Positions 1 to 8,159 of a stretch of DNA of 14,145 nt are shown piece after piece. Position 1 is the stretch's first letter; each line of letters starts with the position of its first letter. The position numbers and the translations under genes were made by a program. The DNA comes from Candolleomyces eurysporus (lineage: Eukaryota; Basidiomycota; Agaricomycetes; Agaricales; Psathyrellaceae): the NCBI GenBank assembly GCA_027579435.1, contig JANBPK010000074.1, positions 1 to 14,145 on the forward strand. Direction: 5' to 3'. The notes beneath the pieces are model-generated. The model did not search any database and was not told where the DNA came from. It saw nothing but the letters and a program-made list of their open reading frames with translations.

Positions 1-83
1 ACCCTAACCCTAACCCTAACCCTAACCCTAACCCTAACCCTAACCCTAACCCTAACCCTAACCCTAACCCTAACCCCTAACCC
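1..83. repeat. Telomeric CCCTAA repeat array (chromosome end)
   Basis: Twelve perfect CCCTAA units run from base 2 to 73, followed by one variant CCCCTAA unit (74-80) and a final CCC (81-83). The C-rich strand reads 5' to 3' inward from base 1, so the G-rich TTAGGG strand points outward. That is the orientation of a genuine left chromosome end and not of an interstitial array. TTAGGG is the common filamentous-fungal and basidiomycete telomere repeat. The single variant unit is the innermost one, where older, no longer telomerase-maintained repeats usually lie. Confidence 0.98.
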
Positions 84-825
84 AGCATGTAGCCTGCATC
101 GTTGGATCAAAGAACTCGACACGCATGGAGTGATCTGACAAGAAGTCAACAAGGCGAACTTATTGCTAGTGTACATCGAGCTCAGAGGATTTGGACTGGA
201 ATTAGGCGTTTTATCTTTGTCAAAAATATCTGGCAGTCCATGCGAGAAACCAATCCACCAAAACGAGGGTGACACCTGTAGGATCGAAATGAGAGTGCCT
301 CCGGCCGAAAGACGACGATGGAAAGAGGATAAAAGTGAATTAGACAGGAGTCAGTGATGCGACTGAAGAGGGGATCTCAGGGTCAAAGGCCTTCTCCTCT
401 CCTTCCTGCACATGTTGACTGGGTGAGGACGGTCGGAGAGCTGTTGCCTGAGGGAGGAAGCAAGGACGAGCGAAGCCACCGAATTGTAACAATGACATCC
501 CGAACTGTGCATTCAATCCCAGAGATGTCAACTTGACACATCATCCAAATCCCGAGGGAGACTCGAAAACAGGTTAAAGCGATAACTACTGTTCGAGTTT
601 CAGCAAGGTCAGCGGCATCAGCGTAGCCATGAACTGGGGTCACCTCGCGTCTCACGCACGTCAAGTATATCGGATCGCATTCAGTCATAGGGAAGTAGAA
701 ATGGTATCAAGGTAATGAAGTTCCCGACTACAAAACGTCATCCTCGAATGCAAGTGGAGAACGAGGGTGACGAGGAGATGTCCACGAAAGGAAGTGAGAA
801 TGGGGGAGGGTACACCGCCAAAAAA
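84..825. other. Telomere-proximal stretch with no recognised gene
   Basis: Short open frames of 60-100 codons occur on both strands and overlap each other. None has a recognisable motif, coding-like composition or splice structure. I see no telomere-linked helicase and no tandem subtelomeric repeat. The stretch is best described as non-coding subtelomere lying downstream of the minus-strand kinase-tail remnant. Confidence 0.6.
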
Positions 826-2482
826 TCAAGCGAATAGAGTCGTATTCGGGCGCTGGAGGTTGTTGGGCAGTAGGGAGTACAGGGACGCTGACGCTCCCTG
901 TGATACCGGAAAGGTNGGGGGTGTCGCAACGGCTGAGGGGGGATTCAACTGTTGCTGCTGCTTCGTCATCCCGGACCCANCGTCCTTGCTCCCCGAAGGC
1001 GAGATCAGCCCTACGGCTGCAGACACCTCGGCCGACGAAGGAGGTATGCTCGACCCCCTCCGATGCCTCCGCATACTCGGTCTCCTAATTCTCGTCGGTG
1101 GAGGTGGGGCGGTACTCGAACTCGCACTCGCACTCGCGGCGTCACGTATCGACGGTGCAGGTGCCATTGGCAAAGTCACGGTGTGGTCATCGTCCTGCGG
1201 CGCGAGCGGACGTCTCCAACTCCTTCCGTGTCGTAGGGCTGGGAGGCTCCTCTCCGTCGTCTCCGCTGCTACTGCTCGTGCTCGGACTCCTATCAATAGC
1301 GCCATTCCCGGCCACGTTTGTGTTGCCCAAGGCCGAAGACGATTCCCGCCTCTCGAAAATCTTGCCAAAGTTCAGCCCGACCTTGAGAGAGCACTCTTCG
1401 AACAGCCTCTTTACGCTCTTCTCCACCTGCGCGTTTGCGTTGGCAGGAGTAGGTGTCGCGAGAACTTCACCTGTAGCCGTCAACACGACACCCTTCATTG
1501 CAGACTGCAAGATCGAGGGAGGCGGAGCGTCTATGAGGGAGGGACGTGGTGCTACGGGGGTTTCGAGCGGGAAGGCAGACGGGATGGATGAGGGGAAGGC
1601 GGTAGTCGTTGAGGGTATCGCTGGCTTGGGTGTCGCTTGAACGTCGCCGTTCGTATGGCTATTGTATCGTGTACGGCGTGTGGTAGTCGTCGAGACGGGG
1701 GTTTCGTGAGTCGTATTCTTCCTCGGGTGGGGTAGTGTGTTCTTGACCTCTTCAAGAGGTGTTTTCGTCGCTCTCGCTCCTACGCCGACGGTCATCAGTA
1801 TCTCGCTCGTACCAAGGAAAGGGAACGCACCTTTTGCACCATCCTTCCTCTCTCTCCTGACCCTCGACTCCTTCTCCCTCAACTCTCGTTCTCGCTGCTC
1901 TCGTTCCCGCTCCTCGGCCTCCAACTGCTCCTCTTCCTCTCTGCGCTCCCTCTCGACCCGCTCGAGGACCTCTTTCTCGACGAGTTCTCTGAACTCTTGC
2001 TCGCGGTTGGCGGCCCACTGTTCGACTTCCTGCTTCATCTCCTCTTCGCGTCGAGTCCAGGCTTCGCAGACTTCCTGTTCCCGGCGTCGAACAGCCTCCA
2101 TGATCTCTTCCTCGCGTTTCGAGATGGCGTTGGCGACTTCCTCTTCTCGCTTGATAACGAGGACGCGTAGTTCTTCCTCGCGCTTCGCCACAGCGTGTTT
2201 GACTGCGAGCTCGAGCTGGGCCTGAATTGACGACTCGACGAGGCGTTGAACAGCCGGTATACGCTGAAAGTCTTCTGGGGGCAGCTGGGAGAGGTGGTTG
2301 GATATTGATAACGAGGAGGCTGGGGAGGAGGATTGGAGCTGTGAGACGACTTGGTGGAGGTGCAGAATCTCTTGGTCTTTTCGGGCGAGCATTGAGGTGA
2401 TTTCTTGTTCGCGACGAGCGATAATTTGTTCGCGATGGACGACGTCGCGTTCGCGGTGGACTATTTGTGTTTTTGTGGGATT
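826..2482 (-). pseudogene. C-terminal fragment of a NIMA/NEK-like protein kinase, kinase domain missing, frameshifted
   Basis: An open frame runs from 2482 to 1187, with its first ATG at 2392 (401 codons from there). It starts with charged helix (VHRERDVVHREQIIARREQEITS lies just upstream of the ATG in pieces such as VHRERDVVHREQ). Five exact 11-residue units follow at residues 70-124 (KREEE plus six residues), then a long Glu/Arg coiled coil to about residue 190. A Ser/Thr/Pro-rich tail contains TPLEEVKN, SAMKGVVLTATGEVLATP and VGLNFGKIFE. I recognise this tail as typical of basidiomycete NIMA/NEK2-type mitotic kinases; this is recall, not a search. The natural tail continues in another minus frame (826 to about 1215, containing PTRIRRPSMRRHRRGSS), so a one-base frameshift lies near 1190-1215. 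An in-frame TGA at 2483-2485 closes the frame upstream, although coiled-coil sequence precedes the ATG. No kinase motif such as HRD or DFG is found anywhere upstream. Two N bases (916, 980) fall in the tail. I read it as a broken gene end; transcription, if any, would run toward the telomere. Confidence 0.72.
2021..2185 (-). repeat. Five tandem 33-bp units encoding an 11-residue (hendecad) coiled-coil repeat
   Basis: On the minus strand, residues 70-124 of the kinase-tail fragment form five consecutive 11-residue units starting at K70, K81, K92, R103 and R114. Each begins (K/R)RE(E/Q)E and continues with a partly hydrophobic run such as LRVLVI, VANAIS or IMEAVR. An 11-residue period is the classical right-handed hendecad spacing, as opposed to the 7-residue heptad. 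The DNA units have diverged at synonymous positions, so this is an old protein repeat and not a recent minisatellite. Confidence 0.8.
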
Positions 2483-2549
2483 TCAGTTGCGAGAGCCTGG
2501 GGGAGAAGCACGTCAGCGTAAGGAAGCGGGAGGGGAGAGTGATACTCAC
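2461..2549 (-). other. Probable intron upstream of the kinase-tail fragment
   Basis: A good minus-strand donor, GTGAGT, occupies 2544-2549. A pyrimidine-rich acceptor, CTCCCCCAG, ends at 2497 and gives a 53-nt intron, the usual length in Agaricomycetes. Using it leaves the NEK frame blocked by TGA at 2483-2485. A weaker acceptor, AAATAG, ends at 2461 and would enter the coiled-coil frame without that stop. Either the gene is frameshifted between 2464 and 2485 or the weak site is used. Confidence 0.45.
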
Positions 2550-2590
2550 ATCTTCTCCGCCTCCGAGACCCTAAACACCAACTCTAACCC
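2539..2590 (-). repeat. Short dispersed copy A of a splice-donor segment, partner of 8102-8154
   Basis: On the plus strand, TACTCACATCTTCTCCGCC followed by GAGACCCTAAACAC closely matches TACTCACATTTTCTCCGCC followed by GAGACCTTGAACAC near 8.1 kb. The similarity covers about 45 bp with a few substitutions and one indel, and includes the same minus-strand GTGAGTAT donor. Copy B encodes VRVQGLEAEK up to the donor. Copy A carries a shifted, stop-containing version (RVRVGV, stop, GLGGGED). Confidence 0.6.
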
Positions 2591-2789
2591 GCTTGCCGCA
2601 CGACGCACACAGGACCCGATACGCCTCGAACTGGGCTACGTAGGGATCAGCCCTAAAAAAGTTGATGCGCTCTTCTTCAGTGCGTTTGGCCCTTCGACGT
2701 TTGGTGGGTCGCCGTCCCTTGTCGTCGTCGTAGTCAACATGGTGGTGATCGTTGTCGTCCCTCGCACTCACCCGCCGCCGCTCGATCAT
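2571..2789 (-). pseudogene. Remnant of an expanded basidiomycete Cys-x2-Cys (RxLCxxC) family
   Basis: The minus-strand frame runs from an ATG at 2789 to TAG at 2571-2573. It has an acidic stretch (VDYDDDKG), a basic nuclear-localisation-like cluster (RRPTKRRRAKR), then RTEEERINFFRADPYV and RVLCASCGKRV. I recognise the pattern TEEER-x-DP-x-RVLC-x2-C-xK from a large, functionally unassigned family in mushroom-forming fungi, whose members normally continue past the second Cys with a tryptophan and a longer zinc-binding-like module. Here that continuation is replaced by RVRVGV and a stop. The sequence then runs into a segment that also occurs at 8.1 kb (see repeats) and on into the kinase-tail fragment. 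I read it as a truncated family member fused by rearrangement to unrelated sequence. The family match is from memory only. Confidence 0.5.
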
Positions 2790-3014
2790 CGTCGTCGTCG
2801 TCCCTCGCGGTCGTCGTCTCTAACAGTCACCCGCCGCCGCCGTTCTCCACCTGATTCGGCCCCTCTCCTAGCCCGCTCCTCTTGCCCTCCGTCGCTCGGC
2901 GTCGATGGCACCGTCGATTTCCACCTCCGTTGGCAGAGAAGTCGTCTGCTGTCGGTTGTCGTCGCATCCCCGCCGCTCGTCGTCGTCATTGGGCGAGGGG
3001 ATCCCAGCCGCCGT

Positions 3015-3265
3015 TGTCGTCGATCCGGGACACTCTAGCCAAGACCGTCGTCGTCGTCCCGGGACCCGCTGGCCGCAGTCATCGTTGTCGTCGATCCGGA
3101 TCCCTTTCGCAGCCCTCCTCGTCGTCGGTCCGGGTCCCTCTAGCCGCCACCGCCGTCGTCGATGTTCCGTGACCCTCTAGCCGCCGTTGTCGTTGTCGTC
3201 GTCATCGTGGTCATTCCGGGACCATCTGGCCGCCATCGTCGTCGTTCCGAGACCAGCCGGTGGGC
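3015..3265. repeat. GTC/CGTCGT-rich minisatellite, about 7 imperfect units of 34-37 bp
   Basis: A motif of the form TCCGGGACCCTCTAGCC followed by a GTCGTCGTC run recurs at about 3024, 3058, 3094, 3128, 3165, 3214 and 3245. The spacings are 34, 36, 34, 37, 49 and 31 bp. The one long unit has an expanded GTC trinucleotide block. Looser GTC/GAC trinucleotide runs extend left to about 2720, where the minus strand encodes Asp/Arg-rich sequence leading into the Cys-x2-Cys remnant. The array may therefore have grown out of low-complexity coding sequence. Confidence 0.8.
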
Positions 3266-3269
3266 GCCA

Positions 3270-4883
3270 CATCCGGCATTCTTCGTCACCCACCACAGCT
3301 GCTGGTAGCAGCTCGTTCGGATCGGGACCCCTACCCTCCTTCCCCTCTCCGATCCCCCTTTTTCAACCTCCTTCCCTTCAGGTTTCGCCTTGAGACCCGG
3401 ACTGATCGCTATAAACGAGCGGTCAGTACGATGCCAGGGCATATCGATGCCCAATCCCCGGGTATCAATGCCACGTCATCGTCGTTAACGGCAGCGCCGA
3501 CGGTGGTGGTGAGATGAGAGACAGGAAACGCCGTTGAACACGTCGCCATAGATCGGTGGAGTATCAGAGGAGGGGTGACGACTAGGCAAGTGAAGAGAGG
3601 TGGAAGGGTGTGCAACACCACTCCCACCTTCGATCTCCGGCGTGCTCCGAGTCGTACCTATTCGGTAAGGCGGTCATTAGCAACGACTCTCACTTCCGAA
3701 TATCGAATTCACTTACCTTTTCATCGCTGGCGGTGGTGTGGTGGAAGGGGAGAGAGCTGTGCATTTCCGCGCTGTCGTTTGATCCGCGACCCGTGGCAGT
3801 GCCCCTCAAACTTCCCACGTCGACGGAACGCCGGAGACCACGACGATGGATTCCTCCAGGGAGAATGCGATAGTGGGTAGAGCGGGTATTGTGCAATGGA
3901 AGAAGTGGGGTTGAAGGGGAGGCTATCTTGTCTAAGTTGTAAACTTGTAGTATGGGGAAGACTTGTACACCAGGGTACCCAGGAGACAATGACTCCATGG
4001 TGTGGGTGTTGTCAACATTCTAAGAAGGGTGAAGGGGTCCAAGTATAGAGAATGGATCAACGATTCAACAGGAAGGAGACCGCGAGGTTTGGAATGAATG
4101 CCATCCGAGGGATGAATTAGAGGTAGTTGAGAGAGCCGTATGGACGTCCAGAGACTCGAACAACTGTCAAGCCAAGTACGGCGGCGGCAAGCAAGAAGTA
4201 ACAGTCTAAACTTGGAGCGAAAGACAAGTGGGGCCAATGAGATTCAAATCGCCCAGTCATTTCACAAGTGTGCAAGTGGGTGAACGAGTCTAGTCCCTGA
4301 AGTCAGCCTCAAATTCTACGCGGGTTCGTTGATCATTTCCATATTTGAAGTGTACTGGGAGATGCAGGCCGATGGGGAGTATTCGAGAGAGAGCGGAAGA
4401 AACTGAAAATTATTTAAGTTGAGTCCTGCCTCAAATAGTTTTCGTTTTCTACGTCTTGGCCTAAATACTTAGCTATATTGACCAACATACGAAGACAAGA
4501 TAGTTAGGAAAAGTGGTACATCGGTATCCAGGACCGCGCTTGGGAGCACTACAAACGGTCGAGTCAGTCAGCGGGCTCGAGAGCAAAGGGAGAGATAGGG
4601 AGAAATAGGGAGAGATTTAATGAAGAAGTACGGAAGGAGGGAAGAACGAGCGACGAGCGAGAAACGAGCGAACGGCTCGCCCGACGGAACTAAACGGTCC
4701 CCAAAGATACGAATGGGACGAATTGTCGAAAACGAAAGGGGGATATAACCAGCACCAGACCAACGAAGATCAAGCCCGCGCCATTGAAATTCCCAGGGAT
4801 AAGACTGAGTCAGACCCACGAGATCCGCCTCAATCCGGATCGAAACTGCAGCTCTCACTCGACTCAAATCCCAACCACCTCTC
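3270..4883. other. Gene-free interval
   Basis: Only short overlapping open frames are present, with no motif or splice arrangement that I recognise. A purine-rich, AT-richer stretch around 4380-4640 includes three 10-bp tandem units of AGGGAGA(G/A)AT at 4587-4616, followed by several GAGCGA-type repeats up to about 4675. The missing C-terminal lobe of the adjacent aspartic protease would be expected here, but no second Asp-Thr-Gly motif is visible on the minus strand. Confidence 0.5.
4587..4616. repeat. Three 10-bp purine tandem units
   Basis: AGGGAGAGAT, AGGGAGAAAT and AGGGAGAGAT lie head to tail. This is a minor simple repeat with no evident function. Confidence 0.85.
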
Positions 4884-6333
4884 TCAACTCGGAACCGAGA
4901 TCGAAAATTGAAGCCGAAGAAACTCCACCACCCATAACCCCCTCCCTTGCTCAACATCCAACCTCTCCCCATTCGTGAAGGTGCTGACGGTAGAGGGTGT
5001 AGTAGACTGGGTCGAGGTAATGAACGCCGGGTGCCGCCCGATTGTCACGACTGAGGGTATGCGTCCGTTGAAGCCTGGTTGCTTGAGTGCCATGCCTACG
5101 TGAGGATATGTTAGTGCTAATCCCGTTGTAGAGCGACAAGGAACAGGGATGGAGAATAGGATGAACAAAGAGAACCTTAAGTTTTCTATCTCCGAGTGAC
5201 TCGGACCTCGAACGTTGAAACCAACGAATGAAGTGTTCCCGAAAGAAACGAATAAATATTAATCAAGCGACGAAACACCCACCAATAAACCTCAACAGAG
5301 GAGCATTATCCTCTGGCGCAACACTAAACAGGTTACTCGCGCACACGGCTACATCAAGATCATTCGTCATTGTGGATGGTAGGTTTTGTGTGATGACGTT
5401 GTGGGAGAGCGAGGCCGAGGAGAACGTTGAAGTTTCGCGAGAGGGACTCGTTATCGACCTGGGTACCGGCAGGACAAGGTAGATGGTTAGCGATGAAGGA
5501 ATATGAAAATAGAGGAGGAACAGAGGGGGATAAAGGAATGAACGAAGGAGAGCAAGATGAAGGCGGCTAAAAGATTATCGACGACCGTGGAAGGGTATAA
5601 GGGATGAACAAACGTAGCGAAGAAAGCAAGAAACGAGCTTTCGATCGAAAAACACTCACCCAACGCTTGATTCTCGGTCGAATAACCGCCAATGACCCTA
5701 TTCCAATACACGGGGCCCTTCATATGTCCCTGCAAATAATAGATCGAGAAATCGACACCGGTAAGGTTGGCTCCACTTGATGAAGGATTGTACAGATTTC
5801 CGGAGCGCGAGCAGGAGTAGGTTGAGCATGAGGGAGGCGGCGATCCACTGCGGAGGAGACAAGTGAGAGAGCGAAAGGGAGCGAATGAGTGAGAGGGAGC
5901 AGGGTAAAGGATTGAACGACGTACAAGGTCCAATGAACCGGTATCCACCTGCAACGAGAACATGCTTTGATTCGAGTGTCCAACTGCGACTTGGAGTACA
6001 TAGGCGCTGCAAGATAGTCAGTGAGTATGGATCAAATATATACGGGATGAACGGTGAGGAAGAAAGACGAAGGACGAGAACGAGAACGAGGACAAGAACA
6101 AGGAGGAAAAAAAGCAGGAAGGCAGACGCTCACAGATCATGGATCCCACCGCCAACCATCTGCATCAGCAACACGACGCCATCCCCCCCACCCCCTCTGA
6201 AACTGGTGCCCTCGCCTTGACCCGCGAGTCGGCCCTTCCCTTCCCTTTCCATCTCGATAGTGATTAATTGAGAACGCTTGAACATGAATACGAGGACAAG
6301 GAGGCGGTTGGTGACATGTTGAGCTGTCAACGT
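4884..6333 (-). pseudogene. Aspartic protease (pepsin-like, A1 family), downstream copy; N-terminal lobe only, frameshifted
   Basis: Exons can be followed on the minus strand.
Exon A, 6285-6134: ATG at 6285, ending GGGIHDL.
Exon B, 6006-5925: AYVLQVAVGHS then VDTGSLDL, the first catalytic Asp motif.
Exon C, 5847-5660: WIA, then CSTYSCSRSGNLYNPSSSG, NLTGVDFSIYYLQG and GPVYWNRVIGGYSTENQAL, the flap region.
Exon D, about 5472-5283: AGTQVDNESLS, FNVLLGLALP, NVITQNLPS, CASNLFSVAP.
Exon E, 5095 to about 4960: MALKQPGFNGRIPSVVTIGRHP.
Intron phases agree at A/B, B/C and D/E. Damage: one extra base in exon C between WIA and CSTYSC, a one-base shift in exon D near 5401-5412, and no AG acceptor where exon D should begin. 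The whole second lobe with its Asp-Thr-Gly motif is absent. A hydrophobic RLLVLVFMF run sits just before the ATG in the same frame, suggesting that the original signal-peptide start was lost. Members of this family are usually secreted proteases of about 400-500 residues. Confidence 0.8.
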
Positions 6334-6780
6334 TTGAAAAATGATGACCGTCTAGGCTGGTGTCGTACGGAATGGTGGTAGGTTGGCCCCGTTTGATCGA
6401 CGGTTGTATGTACTTCCGGAAGGTGCACAGGAGGAGGTTGTGCATAAGGGGGCGGCGATCCACTACGGAGGATACAAGCTAGAGGGAGCGAAAGGAAGCG
6501 GATGAGTGGGAGGGAACGGGTTTAGGAATCGAACGACGTACGAGGTCGGATGAACCTGCATCCACCTGCAATGAGAACGCACGTTAGCTCGAACGTCCGA
6601 CTGCAAATTGAAGGACATAGGCGCTGCGCGAAAGTGGGTGAGTGGGGGTCGAATGGGAACGGGAGGAACGGCGAAGAGGGAGATAGAGTGCTTGAATCTG
6701 AATGTGAGGACTTGGAGGTAGTTGGTGACATGTTGAGCTGTCAATGCTCGAGAGATGAATGAGTATCGTGCGGAATGGTG
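5795..6780 (-). repeat. Direct tandem duplication (two diverged units) spanning the protease 5' regions
   Basis: Unit 1 (upstream in transcription) is 6780-6379; unit 2 is 6378 to about 5795. Both begin on the minus strand with CCACCATTCCG(C/T)ACGA, contain TTGACAGCTCAACATGTCACC, the 82-nt exon, the GTACGTCGTTC donor and the TGGATCGCCGCC exon start. Unit 2 is longer because unit 1 lost the first-exon segment. Substitutions and small indels run throughout, so the duplication is not recent. Confidence 0.85.
6379..6780 (-). pseudogene. Aspartic protease, upstream partial tandem copy; catalytic motif changed, internal stop
   Basis: This is a second copy of the same gene's 5' part, immediately upstream of the fuller copy. 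Exon B' (6623-6542) is 82 nt, exactly the length of exon B. It encodes SAYVLQFAVG, an in-frame TAA, then VDAGSSDL, so the catalytic Asp-Thr-Gly has become Asp-Ala-Gly. Exon C' starts at 6462 and reads WIAAPLCTTSSCAPSGSTYN in the correct frame, where the downstream copy is frameshifted. It stops at GANLP, where the sequence jumps into the 5' flank of the downstream copy. The exon A equivalent, roughly 150-200 nt, is deleted. The shared 5' flank (GACAGCTCAACATGTCACC) and intron sequences match in both copies, so this was a genomic tandem duplication and not retroposition. It cannot encode an active enzyme. Confidence 0.8.
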
Positions 6781-6799
6781 GTCGGCAAGACGCGCGAAA

Positions 6800-8154
6800 G
6801 AGGAACTCACCGACCCCCTCTCAACACTCACAACCGGATCCAAATACCGATACACCGTCAAAAACGTGTTCTGCTCTGTAAACTGGTCTCCGCGCATGCC
6901 CTTCACAATTAACAACGCCCTCTTGTTCTTTCATAGCCCTCCCTCTATTTTTCCTACCCACGCCTTGACCTGAGCCAACTCGGTTTCGCGAAACTTCGAA
7001 GTGGCTCCGAAGTCGTCAATAACTAGGACTTGAGGGTCGAATTGTTGGGCGTGCAGCGAAACGAACGATCCAAATCCCTTGTGAGGCGGTCAACCTCGAG
7101 CTGGAGAGAGTACCACGGGAGTGGTCCACAGTCGCTGATAGAATATCGCGGCTGGAGGAAGAGATGGAGGATATCGAGGTGTCGTCTTTGCGTCCACGAG
7201 CAGCACAAACGGTGGATGGGCGAGACTGAGACTGCCCTTGAACGTCAATGAGCTCTTGTAATTTCCGAGTCTCATCCATATTCTCCTCTAGCAACACCTG
7301 AACGTCGTACAGCCCTTTTTCGAGCTCTGCATTGCGTGCTTCGGATTATCGGAGCATGGCATCTTTCTCTTCAAATTCGTCGTCGTGGCGGGAGGGAGAT
7401 CAGGAGAATTTTGAGAGTCAACGGCGGAGTTCGCAGATCTTGAGCTCGCTTTGGGATAACTTCTCCTCCAGCTCTCGTTCCCCATCGCTCAGACCATCAC
7501 TGCATGGCCTAGCAACACCACCGCGTCCCAGGGCCGAGCCACCACCCGACCGCTGCAGCTTCTCCAACTCGTGCTCGAGTGACGAGACGCCGTCGATGTG
7601 CTGGTAGTGTTGCCGTGGTCATAAATCGTGACATGTCGAGCAGGGGCTGGGGAGAAGAATATGAGTACGAGGGAAAGCCAAAAAAAATATACGGACCTTC
7701 TCGTGATCCCTCAACATTAGCTTGAAGCCTTGAACACCTTGCTCCCCGCGCCTACCCCCGCTCCTGCACTGAACATTACCCGTTACTCGTTGCTGCCGGC
7801 ATTCGAGGTCCCTAAATGTGTCCTTCCCGTCCTTTCGACCGCCATTCCTGCTCCCGACCGCGTATCGCTGGATACGCGAGCCCAGCGGACCATCCATCGA
7901 CATCGACACTCCACCCCACGGTCCTCCTAGAGTCTGGTTCACGAAATCGATAGCAGTGGTTCAACTGGCACCGTCGTCCTTGTTGTCGTGGCATTCGTAT
8001 TCTCCCTGATTAGCGGTATTTGAGAACCTGCTCGCGACGGAAAAGCGGAGCGCGTCAAAACGAGAAAAGAATGCGGTATGGGAAATGAAAATACAAAACT
8101 AAATACTCACATTTTCTCCGCCTCGAGACCTTGAACACGAACATGACCGCTCAT
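6800..8154 (-). pseudogene. Decayed coiled-coil protein gene of unknown identity
   Basis: Coding traces run on the minus strand. An ATG at 8154 opens MSGHVRVQGLEAEK, followed by a GTGAGT donor (8105-8110) and a CAG acceptor at 8028. The frame down to about 7695 ends in KLMLRDHEK and contains one TGA. After a second possible intron (acceptor 7647-7650), one frame from about 7604 to 7100 reads HIDGVSSLEHELEKLQRSG, ERELEEKLSQSELKICELRR, EFEEKDAMLR and ARNAELEKGLYDVQVLLEEN, then MDETRKLQELIDVQGQ. It is interrupted by TGA, TGA and TAA. The frame then shifts to LEVDRLTRDLDRS and later to FDPQVLVIDDFG and RETELAQVKAW. Last comes GMRGDQFTEQNTFLTVYRYLDP (broken here as GMRGDQFTEQ and NTFLTVYRYLDPVV) with a GTGAGTTCC donor after VERGS. 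The heptad-rich content is clear; I cannot assign the family. Several stops and shifts make it a pseudogene, about 20 nt upstream of the protease duplication. Confidence 0.6.
8102..8154 (-). repeat. Short dispersed copy B of the splice-donor segment, partner of 2539-2590
   Basis: This is the better-preserved copy. It encodes VRVQGLEAEK followed directly by GTGAGTAT. Here it forms the first exon of the coiled-coil remnant; at 2.5 kb the related segment precedes the kinase-tail fragment. Confidence 0.6.
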
Positions 8155-8159
8155 GTTGA

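Noticed and set aside
767..1591. Plus-strand 274-codon frame over the kinase tail
   Set aside because: It lies opposite the recognisable minus-strand tail, contains two N bases and has no motif; its length follows from high GC.
1737..2225. Plus-strand 162-codon Ser/Arg-rich frame
   Set aside because: Antisense shadow of the Glu/Arg coiled-coil codons (GAG/CGC read in reverse give Ser/Arg-rich protein).
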